DNA from: Neofusicoccum parvum
Taxonomy: Eukaryota > Ascomycota > Dothideomycetes > Botryosphaeriales > Botryosphaeriaceae
Assembly (NCBI GenBank): GCA_020912385.1
Contig: CP087210.1
Coordinates: forward strand, 1,302,001-1,366,000
DNA length: 64,000 nucleotides
Direction of reading: 5' to 3'
Below the pieces are notes generated by a model. The model worked only from the letters and a program-made list of their open reading frames with translations. It had not been told where the DNA came from and made no database searches. The number at the start of each line of letters is the position of its first letter. The first letter of the stretch is position 1. Position numbers and translations under genes: made by a program. Positions 54,544 through 64,000 of the stretch are shown here, one piece after another.

Positions 54544-56708
54544 GATATCGGTGTTGCCGAAGGCGAGCTTGTTTTTGTTTTCTCCCCCTTTCGCCGGTGC
54601 TAGTAAGAGACTTGGCAATCTTCTTACTCTAAGAGGCAAAAGACTGCGGGTGCTATCTTCGATTGGAAACTGAGGTCAAAGTTGCCGCGGAGAGTGTTAT
54701 TATTGTGATTTAGGCGAGGCTTGCCCTTTAAGTATGCGACTGAGGGTACGGTAAGAAGACTCTGAGACTTTTGATCTCATGGGTAGATGGTTCTGAATCG
54801 GGAGAGCTATTGGGATTTCTTGACTTGTGGAGACGAGTCGGTTTCGAAAACGAAGGGCCTACCGGGCATTATATACGTGTGAGTTCCTGTTTACCTCAAG
54901 TTTGAATGTAGTCAAGAAATCCCGCAAGAGTGAGGAGAACATCCCTTTCCGATTCCGCGTTGATAGCACCGTGGCTCTGCCTGATCAAGTTCTCCCCATC
55001 TTAACGATAAAATACGCTAGAATATTAGCGCAATATCTTCCTATAATGAATGATATAGTAGACTCTACCAAGATTACGGCTTAACAACCCTTTGTTTGGG
55101 ACGAACACAGGAAATTCGAAAGACACAGCCGGTCTGGTATCCTCATGGAGACAGCCCATCCTTAGATCCTACCATCAACCCAAGGTCAGCAAATATGCAC
55201 ATGACCTCCAAAGAGGAGCTCTTACCTACCCATGATCAAGTCTTTCCCCAAACACCTTCCACAACCACAGCATCTTAATAAACAACGCCACCAAACGCCC
55301 CAACCCAGCCACACGACCAGGAAGCCCGTCGCGGGCAAAAAAGGGCAGAACACGGCCCGCCTCACCCTTCGCTGTGCGTGGCGACGGGCCCGGTCCGCGC
55401 CGCCGACTAGCATCATCGCGAACTAAGAAACACCCACGGCCCCCGTCCAAACGCGCGCGCACGTCCACCCCTTTGCTCCAAGCGCGCCGTTATTTTTGCG
55501 CCAAAAAGGACCACCGACAAAAAAGGGCATGGGTGATCCTGGAAGGGGAGAAACAAAGCCAATGGCCGAGCCGGGCGACGCGGGAAAGAAGGGTACGAGC
55601 CGTTCGGCTTTCCCGCCAAAGCAAAAAAAAAAAAAAACAAAAGCGACGGGTGGAAATTGGGAAATTCATGCGTTAGACGGGTTTGGGGAAAACGTTGGCT
55701 GGACTGCACCTCACTAGCTCCGGCTGGGCGTTGGGAGGCCGGTGTGCAGCAGTGTCGAATCTCAAGGATCAACAGTCGCGAAGCAAAGCAGGAAGCAAGT
55801 GTGTGGTGGGGGAACAATCTATTTTCGCGAGCGTGGAGAAAGTCAGATCGATGGGTCATCAGTCTTCTCGTTCCCGAATGGCTCTTGAGAAACAGCAGTA
55901 TCATAGTGGGAGAGGATCTTCTCTCCGCCAATTGGGTGCAAATGTCCCAACATCCCTCCACTGCAAAAAAAAAAAAAAAAGGGCAGCCAAACAACTCCGG
56001 TCCCTCAGGGCACACGAAAAGGTGAAGAAATGAAAACAGAGCTCCCGAACTCAATCGCTCAAGTGACAGACTCATACTCTCATGATTGTCATGTCGTTAG
56101 AAGAGCAGAAAGAAGCAGTAACCAACAGAACAAGAAAATAGCCGCCAGTGCCCGTTTCCCTTTTCAATCGATGCTTTGATGCAGATTCGTTATCGCTTGC
56201 GCTTTCAAGAAAAAGAAAAGGAGAAAAGGATTGAGGAAATAGCAATTTACAAGCCGCCCAAAGCTCGTGGTTTGTTTGGTATCAAAAAAACGCAGCCGTT
56301 GCTCGCCGGCCGTTGGGCGACTTCTTTCCAGGAGTGAGGAAATCCAAAGGACACTCGTTTGCGCCGCCGGTATATCCCATAGAGAGTTGTTGGGAGGGAC
56401 AGAAGGAGAATCGTCAATGTCGTCAGGTTGAGAAGGTCGTAAAAAGGGTGGGGTCATCAAGAAGAGAACTAGTCTTAGACAGCCGTTGGTCGGGTCGTGA
56501 ATAAAGTCGTTAAAAACGGTACAGCATGATAAGTCGTCAGTCGAGAGTTTTGGGGGGATCCGTTCTCCTGGTCTTCTTTTTGGAGGGTGCCTGTTTTTCG
56601 GAAGCTCCTCGCGGAGTCCTCTTTTTTGGTTTTGTACGCAGCGAATGGAGCGCCTGGGCCGTGGCCATTCAGACGGAGCCCACGTGCCCCCGTGGCGACG
56701 ATCGACCT
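54544..56708. other. Gene-poor stretch, 2.2 kb, with homopolymer runs
   Basis: No credible gene. Long A runs at 55623-55636 and 55963-55980 and short AT-rich segments dominate. Part is the promoter of the membrane-protein gene and the 3' flank of the dsRNA-binding-like gene. Confidence 0.5.
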
Positions 56709-57248
56709 CTAGCGCCAGCACGTCGAACACCGGTCGTACGTCCCGCGGCCGCAATAACAGCTGCCGGCCGAGCTCTTGCTGCTCCGCCGGCTCTCGGTCT
56801 CGAGGCCGTAGTCGCTGCTCCGGGGCGAGCTGCCGCCGCTGCCGCTGTCGTAGTCGTTCGACGAGGACGAGTAGGTGCTGCGGCGGCCGGTGCCAATGGC
56901 CACGGGCAGGCCCTGCAGAATGCCGCCCTGGCCCGGGCGCTGGCCCGGGTACATGCCGTCGTTGACGGAGAAGTTGCGGCAGATCATGTAGGCGCGCGTG
57001 GCGGCGGCGTTGCGGGCGAGCTCGTCGGACTCGTACTCGGCGTCGGTGGTGTACTCGCGGTTGTTGACGCGGACGGTGCAGGTATAGCCATGGCGGGTGC
57101 GATAGCACTCGTACAGCGGGTCGGGCCAGTGGCGGCGCTGGCAGAGGCCTGGTTTGGGCGTCGGTCAGGCTCAATGGCCGGGCGGGCAGGGCGCGGGCTC
57201 AAAAGAAAACAATTTAAGCTTACCGGTCAGGTACATGATGTAGAACAT
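56709..57248 (-). CDS. Small dsRNA-binding-motif-like protein
   Basis: A two-exon gene of 154 residues. After a short start (MFYIMYLTGLCQRRHWPDPL), residues about 20-70 read YECYRTRHGYTCTVRVNNRE, YTTDAEYESDELARNAAATR, AYMICRNFSVNDG. This is the strand-strand-strand-helix pattern of a double-stranded RNA-binding motif, with the KKxAAxxA-type helix modified to DELARNAAATRAYM. The rest is a Ser/Gly/Arg-rich tail ending in a short Cys-rich segment CYCGRGTYDRCSTCW. Intron 57149-57223. The basic residues at the start of the second helix, important for RNA contact in canonical motifs, are largely missing. Binding may therefore be weak or to protein. Function not inferred further. Confidence 0.65.
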
Positions 57249-59398
57249 GGTTCCAGAAGGCCAATGGAGGGGCGGTTGGTGCAGCAGAGATGTCCCGACT
57301 CGTCAATGGCAGCAGAGGGCGGGTCCGGTGTGGCGTCGTTGGCACGCTCTGGTGGCTCTCGTCGTACAGCAGCGGATTGGCGTGGGGCAGGGCTGGCTCT
57401 GCTCGTGGGGAGGAGTGCAAAAGGGCCGCACGCGCTCGTCGCTAGCTTTGCGAGTGGTTGCCGGCGGCAAGGGAGAGGGAAGGCAGAGGGGGGACGGGGC
57501 TAGACAGGAGCGCTCTCTCCAACGAGAGGCGGGACACAGTGAGATTTATTGCAGGAGGCGGGATGCAGCTGGATGCGAGGATATGCATTGCCCAGCTCGC
57601 GCGCGCGGGAGGGCAGGAGGCTCGGGCATTGGGCGTGCCAGAGGAACGGCTTTGGCTGCAGGCATTGCTGAGGCTCTGTGGGCAAACGCAGCCCCATATT
57701 TGATGTGTTGGCGCGCGTTTTCGCCAGTAGAGCGGAAAGGGTAAGCTGTTTTGATAGAAGGGCCTCCGGCTTGGGCTGTGACTGCACGAGCGGTTTCGCC
57801 ACCGAGCTGCATGCGTAGCGTGATTCGCGAAGTACGTCAAAGGGCCTTGACGTCTGCGATCGGCGCCGGTTAACAAGCTCCTTCGCGGTCGCGGCACTAA
57901 TGCAGTGGCCGAGCGCTGGCCGCTGCACTGAAGAAGCGAGGCCGCCGTTGATGGCAATCAGGTGTTTGTCGCGGGCTGGTGGCTTGCCCGCGTCGCACCG
58001 CGGCGCCAGGGATGCGCGCCGTGCTGGTCTGCGCGCAGGCGTCGGGTTGGTGGTACCGGACGAAGAGCCTTGCCCCCGGCCGGCCGTGCTTCATGCACAG
58101 TGAGTTGGCAGGCGCTTGAGGACGTCGAGGTGGAACTATATGCGCCCGCGACCGCAACGGGCGAAGGCCAGCGGCCCCAGCATGAATCGAGCCGTTGCAG
58201 AATCGGCAGGATGTGCGCGCCAGCCAGCCCGCGCCGACCGCGAGCCCGCGGCATCGTGGCCTCGCCGCCCACGAGCACCCGCCGTGCGAGGAGCCTGAGC
58301 CTGTGCCTGTGCAACCGCGCCGCAGCTGCGAGATCGATGCTCCCGCACGCCGCCGCGCGAGTGACGGGCAGCGCGCAAGTGGCGCGCTCGGTGCTGGCCG
58401 GGCGCTGCCGTGCGCCCTGAGCCGGCGGCCAGATTGCATGCGCGCCAGACAGCTGCATGGCATGGCGTTGAGGTGCGTCGAAGGGTGCGCGTCCGGGCGG
58501 CCTGGATCGCCGGGTAGGCAGCGCGCACGGGGAGCGCAGGTTCACCAGTGATCCAGTGCAGCCGGACGCGGACGCGGGGTCCTGCGGGCGCCGGCGGCCG
58601 CCTGCGCGTCTGCGGGCTGGACGCTGCGGGCTGGACGCTGCGTGCTGGCCAGACGGCCTGCCGGGTGCCGGGTGCTGGGTGCTGGGCGCTGGGTGCTGGG
58701 TGCTGGATGCTTGACGCGCGACGCTCGACGCTGGATGCTTGATGCCGGCTGCTGCTGCTGGCGGCTGGCCGGACGGCGTCTGGCAGCCGAGCATCGCGCC
58801 AGCGGAGCTAGCCCACGGCGCGAGAGGGGTTCCCGTGGCCGGTACCTGGATGCGGTGCCTTGGCTGACTCGCCCGGGCCGCGCGCAACGTCGCAAAAGGC
58901 GGTGAGGCGGCGGCAGCTGAGATATGAGCTCTCTGGGCCTTTTCGCGGCCGCGCGGATAGCGACAGAATATCCTCCTCTCACATGGCACCGGGGACGCCG
59001 CGCAACCGACGACGGCCGGCGACGAGACGCAGCGCGTCAGCAGCGCGGATGACGTCCCCGGCGCCCAGGCGTGCCGGATCGGCGTCGGCGCGCGCGCAAG
59101 GCTGAGGGGAGCAGTCAGCGCGACCAACCGACCCAAACTCCGAGATGCGGCGGGGTTCCGCTGTGCGACGGCCGGGCCAGCTCCAGCTGCGCACCAGGCC
59201 GTCCGAGGTGCTATGAATTCCGCAGCATCAGCATCAGCAGCAGCGTCCGCGCGAAGGCAATTGAAAGGCCCGCTGTTCTCCCACCCCGCCTGCTGTACCT
59301 CGTCCAGCTTCAGAAGCCGCCGTGTCACCAGCTCCGCACCCGCCGCCGCCCGCCAGCAGCGCCAGCTCCCGCAACTCCTCCACCAGCGTTACACCACC
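57249..59398. other. Gene-free, GC-rich stretch, 2.1 kb
   Basis: Long frames on both strands are composition artefacts with Arg/Ala/Pro-rich products. Holds a GCTGG-type minisatellite near 58613-58760 and the promoter of the Dabb gene. Confidence 0.55.
58613..58760. repeat. Degenerate GCTGGGTGCTGG-type minisatellite
   Basis: Repeated units such as GCGGGCTGGACGCT, GCTGGGTGCTGG and GACGCTGGATGCTTGA, of about 7-14 bases, in tandem. No coding meaning. Probably slippage-derived. Confidence 0.6.
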
Positions 59399-60045
59399 AT
59401 GGCGAAGTCCATCAATCGCATCACCTTGTTCAAGGTCCCGAACCCAGACGACATCCCCGGCATCCTGGAGAAATACACGACGCTCACCACCGACGCAAAG
59501 AAGGTATGCCCTAACCCAGCGCCCCGGGCACTTGTTTCTCCCAGCACGCTGGGAACAAGAGCTCCTCAGCCCCAGACTTCTCCACCATCGTCAAACACGC
59601 CTCCCGCGAGTCCTACAAGGACAATCGCTGTGCCTGCAGTCCCGTCCACCTCCACAGCTCACCACCACGTCACTGCCCACACCCTACACTCGCATCCCCA
59701 GCATCCCAATGACCGACAGGACCCCCACGTCTGATCCCACCTGCCCCTCCAATCGCCCCTCCAATTTCCGATTCCATTGTCTCTGTCTGAATCGCGCCCG
59801 CTCACACCTATGTGTTTCTCCGCGGCGCACAGGACTCCAAGCCCTACATCAAGTCGGCGAGCGCAAATGCCGTGATTCCCGACCCCGCGGGCAGGAACCA
59901 GGGCTTCACCGTCGCCGCCAACACGGTCTTCGCCTCGCTCGAAGACATGAAGTACTACGACGAGAGCTGCGAGGCTCACCAGGCGATCAAGGCGTTCCTG
60001 AAGCCCAAGATTCAGGGCGCCATGACCGTGTACCACGAAACCTAG
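59399..60045 (+). CDS. Stress-responsive A/B barrel (Dabb) domain protein
   Basis: A 105-residue single-domain protein with a ferredoxin-like alpha/beta barrel. Seen: the first strand SINRITLFKVPNPDDIPGIL, then a helix ending TTDAKK, the second half DSKPYIKSASANAVIPDPAG, RNQGFTVAANTVFASLEDMK, the YYDESCEAHQAIKAFLKPKI block and the last strand GAMTVYHET. These are standard Dabb features, including the YxxHxAH-like region. Intron 59504-59832 is 329 nt, the longest in the window. No presequence. Family members are often stress-induced dimers or polyketide-cyclase-like enzymes; the reaction here is unknown. The ATG gives the normal Dabb start. Confidence 0.88.
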
Positions 60046-60649
60046 TGGCCGGGAAGCTCTAGTGTATCTCGCTACGGGGTCGACGATGATTATCCCGGGT
60101 GATTGTTCCGACCAACATCGCACGCGAATACGGGATGCCCGGCTTTGGGTCTGTGAGACGAGAAACGACAGGTGAGTTGTCCATCAGGAGGGCACGGGGA
60201 GGGAAAAAATAAAAAAAGGAAAAAAAGGAGCAGGTCTGGGTCGGAAACAGCCATGTAGGGTTTTACGGTAGAACGGGATGAGATTATTGCGGCTCGCCGC
60301 CGAGCACAATGACATGCCGATCTGCGCCACTTTTCACCTACAAACTTGCAAAAAAGCCCGGATGATCGTCTTCCCCTCTCGCTCGCGTATCTCTCGTGCA
60401 TATATCCCGCGTGCATTTGCTTCCCAATAGCCGCATAAGCCGTAGTAGCACAGCACGAAACACACATCCCAGAACCAAACTCACTCCCAACCTGGAACCT
60501 TCCCACCTTTCCCTCCCTCGCCACCACGGAAACCTGGCCAACCACACCTCCCCACCGCCGATCACCCGCCCCTTCATCCAAACGAGCCCCTCCTCCACCA
60601 TCCCGTGACCTCCAACCTTCCCAATCCGCAACCAGAAGAGAAAAACAAA
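60046..60649. other. Intergenic between convergent genes
   Basis: 3' flanks of the Dabb gene and the farnesyltransferase gene. A-rich tract around 60205-60230. Nothing else seen. Confidence 0.55.
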
Positions 60650-62842
60650 TCAGAACCCCACCTTCTCCTCAAAGTACCTCCTCGCCTCCTCAGCCTTGCC
60701 CAAGGGCGTCACGTAGACGGGGTTGACCTTGCCGACCCTGTCGGCCTCGTCCCAGACGCGCTCGTCGTCCGCGGCTGCCTCGGCGTCCGCGGCGGCCCAG
60801 TTGAAGCCGGCGGCGAGCGGCGGCGAGAAGCTGCCGTGCTCGGGCGAGGCCGGCACGTAGCGGTAGCGGTACTGGCCGGCGCTGAGGCCGCTGAGGTTGT
60901 AGCAGCTGTGGTAGCCGTCGACGGGCCTGTTGGGGTCGATGTTAGTTGTGTGCTCTTGTGTAGAGGAGAGGGATTTTTTTTTTTTGATTGCGGGTGTAAA
61001 TGGTTGGGGAGGTTGTGAGCGGTGGGCTCAACAAGGGATATCGCATTGTTCGTGCGTCTACGTCGCCGAGTGCTTGACGCGGACTGATCCTCCTCCGTGG
61101 GTTCCTGGGGGGCAGAATTCAAACAGGGATGGAAGTGATGTGATAGAAAGGGGGAAGAGACCGGATACTCACTTCCCAGGCTTGTCCTTCAGCCCGCCAT
61201 TCTTCCCCTGGCACGCGCACAGGATATACCTGACCATGCCCTCACGGCTCCACAGGCCGTTGGCCAGCGTCCGGTCCGCAGTGCCGGGCACCTGCAGGGC
61301 GGCCTCGACCAGCGCCCAGCAACCACCGACCCAGTGGTTGTAGCAGCCGTCGACGAGCTTGTTGGCGCGGCCCGCGAAACCGCCTTCCGGGGCCTGCTGC
61401 CGCGACGACAGCCAGTGGATCAGCGCCGGCACGTCGAGGTGCTTGTTGATCATCTGGAACGGCGCGCCCAGGATGCAGAGGCAGCCCAGCGCGCAGAAGG
61501 CGTACGCGCCGTGCGCCTCGTTGTCCGGGGCGCCGCCGATGCCGCCCTCGAACGTCTGGCCTGCAGGAAAGAAAGGACCCTGTCAGCCCTTTGGTGGAGT
61601 GATGTTGGAGACGGGGAAGAGAGACTCACAGCGCGATATCCACTCGGGAAGCACGTCCGTGAACGTCTCGAGGCCGCTGGCGCGTGCAGGCGCGTCCGGA
61701 GGCAGCTCGATTGGGAGGTTGAGCAGGGATATGATGACCATAGCGCAGTACGCGCCGCTTCGTACAGGAACAAGTCAGCATATACGGCCTGCTATGGCCC
61801 GGGGATTGTTGCAGCACGCCGTACTCACCGCACGTCTTCCTCGCCGCCCGCGGCGACCGTGAAGCCGCCGTCGGCCTGCTTCATGCGGCCAAGAAAATGC
61901 CACCTGTGGATCTGCGTTAGCCAGACTTGTGTCGGGCAATGAGTGGGACGGGGAAGGCGGACATGGACTTGCGGTCGGTAAGATTGTAGGCCTCTTCTCC
62001 TCCCACGATGATGAGAGCAAGGACCGAGGCGTATGAGCAGATGACGTGGGGCGACTGGCCATGTCCTCCTCCGAAGCCTCCAGAGAGGTGTTGCAGAGGC
62101 CGGTACATCTCGACAGCACTGTCAAAGCAATTAGACCCGGTTCAGAACGCGGTGCCATATCAATGCAGCAGGACCCAAGTCTTGATGAAGAAATCTAAGA
62201 CCAAGCAGACCTGGAGGTCCCCGCAATGGCATCAACGTATAGAAAAGGAAGCAAAAACCCTGGTAGGAGGACTGATGTATAATGAACGAAGGCGACGCAA
62301 TTGGGGCGCGGTATGCAACAAACCTACCCTTCACGGTATCCTGATGGATCCTCTCCTAGGATGCTAATAGCAAACAGACTCCAGTATGGGATCCACGGGC
62401 GGCTGGCATCCATCGCAACGAAAGGAGCGGGATAGTCGGTCAAGCCATCCGCGGCGTAGTCCAGGTGCTCTTGGCGGAGCAGGTGCGGGATGCCATGTGA
62501 GTTGAGCTCGAGCTTGTGCGGGTTGCCGGTGTGGAATGGCAATATCTTTTCCACGGTTTCCCGCTGGTCTTCCGAGGATTTCGTCTTGAGGGCATCGACC
62601 AACGGCGGTGGTGCAGCGTACAGTGCTGGGGCTTTGGGCTCGACCGAGAGGTCGACCAGGTCTGGTATGACCTCGCCCTGGGGAGAATCATCCTCCATAT
62701 CTTCGAACTCGTCGTCGTCGGTGAGCTCCTGGAGGCGCGAGGCTGGGTCTGACAAAAGCTCGTCGAGACGGTCTGACGGCGATGGCTGCGCGGGGTTCGA
62801 CTGCGGCGCGCCGTGGGTTGCGGGAGTCGAGGATGGCGACAT
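60650..62842 (-). CDS. RAM1: Protein farnesyltransferase beta subunit
   Basis: A 510-residue protein in six exons; with the alpha subunit it attaches farnesyl to CaaX proteins such as Ras and mating factors. Prenyltransferase repeats are visible: LQHLSGGFGGGHGQSPHVIC, DRKWHFLGRMKQADGGF, CQTFEGGIGGAPDNEAHGAY, QAPEGGFAGRANKLVDGCYN followed by HWVGG, and ACQGKNGGLKDKPGK. The catalytic zinc ligands are all seen: Asp and Cys in LVDGCYNHW, His in DGYHSCYNLSG. The N-terminus is acidic with LQELTDDDEFEDMEDDSP. Introns: 62119-62327, 61904-61968, 61758-61828, 61561-61629, 61174-61559 are exon boundaries inferred; the exons are 62328-62842, 61969-62118, 61829-61903, 61630-61757, 61173-61560, 60650-60926, closing at 511 codons. 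One donor is the weak GTCCAT. Upstream in-frame ATGs (62878, 62935) exist. Confidence 0.93.
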
Positions 62843-64000
62843 GGCGGATGCTCTGAAGATCACCCTGCGCTTCCGCATGGATTGCAAGACAAAGAGGGTC
62901 CAGGGCTTGTCCTTGGAACCTCGTTCTGAAAGCATACAACGGTGGTGTCGGCGCAGATGTTGGCGAGCTTTGCGTATTGTCACGGGCTCATTGTCAGCCG
63001 CCAACGCATCGCTTTCGGCCAAATGGGAGCACGCAGAGCCGGGCGCAACAGAAGCCTCGAACAAGCGCGCTTTCCAGACGGGCTCGCGGGTTGTTGCTGG
63101 TGTTTACAGCATTTTCGCAGAGCCGCGTGGTGCGATGATCTCACCGCGGGGCAGCGTCGGCCTCGTGCGCTGTTGCGCCGCCGCCGCTTCTCTCGAGCTC
63201 GCGCCCAGGTCAACCTTCGCGCTCAAAGCCCGGCCACGCGCTCGACCGTGACGGCAACAAAGACCCCAGCTGCTTGCAGACCTGCCTGCTGACACCGCGA
63301 ACCCAGGGCTCTCCCGCGTCTCCCTCCGAGCATCGCGCGCCAGCACTCGCCGACGCCTGAAACAACGGGCAACGTCCTGTCCGGCTCCCACCCGCCAGCA
63401 TGCCATCACCGAGCCTGCGCCCACGCCTCCCAGCTTTGCTCAATGCTGCGACACGTGCCTCTTGCTTGCTGCCCTTGTCGTCGCTGGCCCTGCGCCGCTG
63501 CGCGCTCTTTCGGCACCCAACCACTCGCTCGCACATACCCAATCAACGTCGTCGCCGTCCCGTTCGTCGCGCGCCCGCCGCCATCACAAGAACAGCATGC
63601 CTACCAGTCGTTGTGAAGCGATCCTATGGGATGTGTGATGGTCGCTGGCAGGGGACGGCCATCGCTGCAGACGACGAGGACTGGTTTCGCCTGGCTACAT
63701 GAACGGGCTTGGTGGCCTGCTGGCCTTGTTACCTGGCGATGGCCACAACGGGTGGCATGAATCTTGGCTTGCCTCCACGATCATGCGTGCTGGAATGTCG
63801 ATAACGCGATGCACGTCGCCGACATGGCCCTGGAGGCGCCAACGCCCTCGCGCTGATCTTACGTGCGATGGGCTGGTGGTTTCAGCTCTCCCGAGAATCG
63901 TGGCTACGCGGCTGGACATCTTCCTTCAAGCTTCTGTCCGTCTATACACAGAGTCTCATTAAGTCCTACAAGCTACGGTTTGCGTTTCCTTGTCAACTCC
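62843..64000. other. GC-rich end of window, no gene assigned
   Basis: Holds the 5' region of the farnesyltransferase gene. A plus-strand ATG at 63400 opens 100 Arg/Leu/Ala-rich, acid-poor codons that could be a mitochondrial presequence exon of a gene beyond the window, but no family is recognisable. Confidence 0.4.

Noticed and set aside
57958..59328. Very long open frames on both strands of the GC-rich region (up to 456 codons)
   Set aside because: Arg/Ala/Pro/Gln-rich products in several frames at once, with tandem minisatellite inside; typical composition artefact.
63400..63702. 100-codon plus-strand frame resembling a mitochondrial presequence
   Set aside because: Basic and acid-poor as expected of a presequence, but no continuing exon or family match before the window ends.

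Overview
This window reads as nuclear DNA of a filamentous ascomycete (Pezizomycotina). Most genes carry GT-AG introns of about 48-75 nt with fungal branch sites. The gene set is typical of these fungi: a Zn(II)2Cys6 regulator, Dal5-like and Git1-like MFS permeases, Dlt1, DUF3431, DUF1445, and a GPI-anchored GH18 chitinase. Exon structures were derived by hand from reading frames, splice signals and family continuity. I saw no tRNA, rRNA, CRISPR or prokaryote-like feature by eye. The class (Dothideomycetes or another) cannot be fixed from the sequence alone.

Region 1 (1-25 kb) is accessory in character. It starts with the 3' part of a GH3 beta-glucosidase, followed by a secreted GMC oxidoreductase, a possible 69-residue aromatic-rich small protein, an FAD-dependent aromatic monooxygenase, a Dal5-type MFS permease and a SAM-dependent methyltransferase. 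Then come an F-box protein and a Zn2Cys6 transcription factor on the minus strand; the factor is transcribed away from a second Dal5-type permease. A DUF1445 (D-glutamate cyclase-like) protein, a glutathione S-transferase and a Git1-like permease follow. Monooxygenase, permease, methyltransferase and regulator side by side suggest a small catabolic or tailoring cluster, with no PKS, NRPS or terpene core gene in view.

Region 2 (25-44 kb) mixes housekeeping and surface genes. It holds a small conserved protein, a DUF3431 type II membrane protein, a large GH18-CBM18 chitinase with a repeat-rich mucin-like tail, Aha1 (Hsp90 co-chaperone), Dlt1, an Apd1/Aim32-like sucrase/ferredoxin protein, an OB-fold protein, a membrane-anchored M24 (prolidase-type) peptidase, and a second Git1-like permease.

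Region 3 (45-64 kb) opens with a gene-free stretch carrying a decayed DUF3176 fragment. After it come an FMN-binding split-barrel protein, a Hul5/UBE3C-like HECT ubiquitin ligase, an unrecognised single-pass membrane protein, a small dsRNA-binding-like protein, a Dabb (stress-responsive A/B barrel) protein and the farnesyltransferase beta subunit.

The most notable undescribed signal is a family of short non-coding inverted-repeat elements of about 85-190 bp (MITE-like). They share a core reading roughly GTTGAAGCATTCATCCGGA and its reverse complement, with outer arms containing GTATTGCA and ends near TACGAGGTCGGTTCG. I count five clear copies (about 1.04, 5.10, 14.41, 14.76 and 47.67 kb) and two decayed ones (21.6 and 46.1 kb). 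One clear copy sits inside an intron of the FMN-barrel gene and another lies directly behind the stop codon of the transcription factor.
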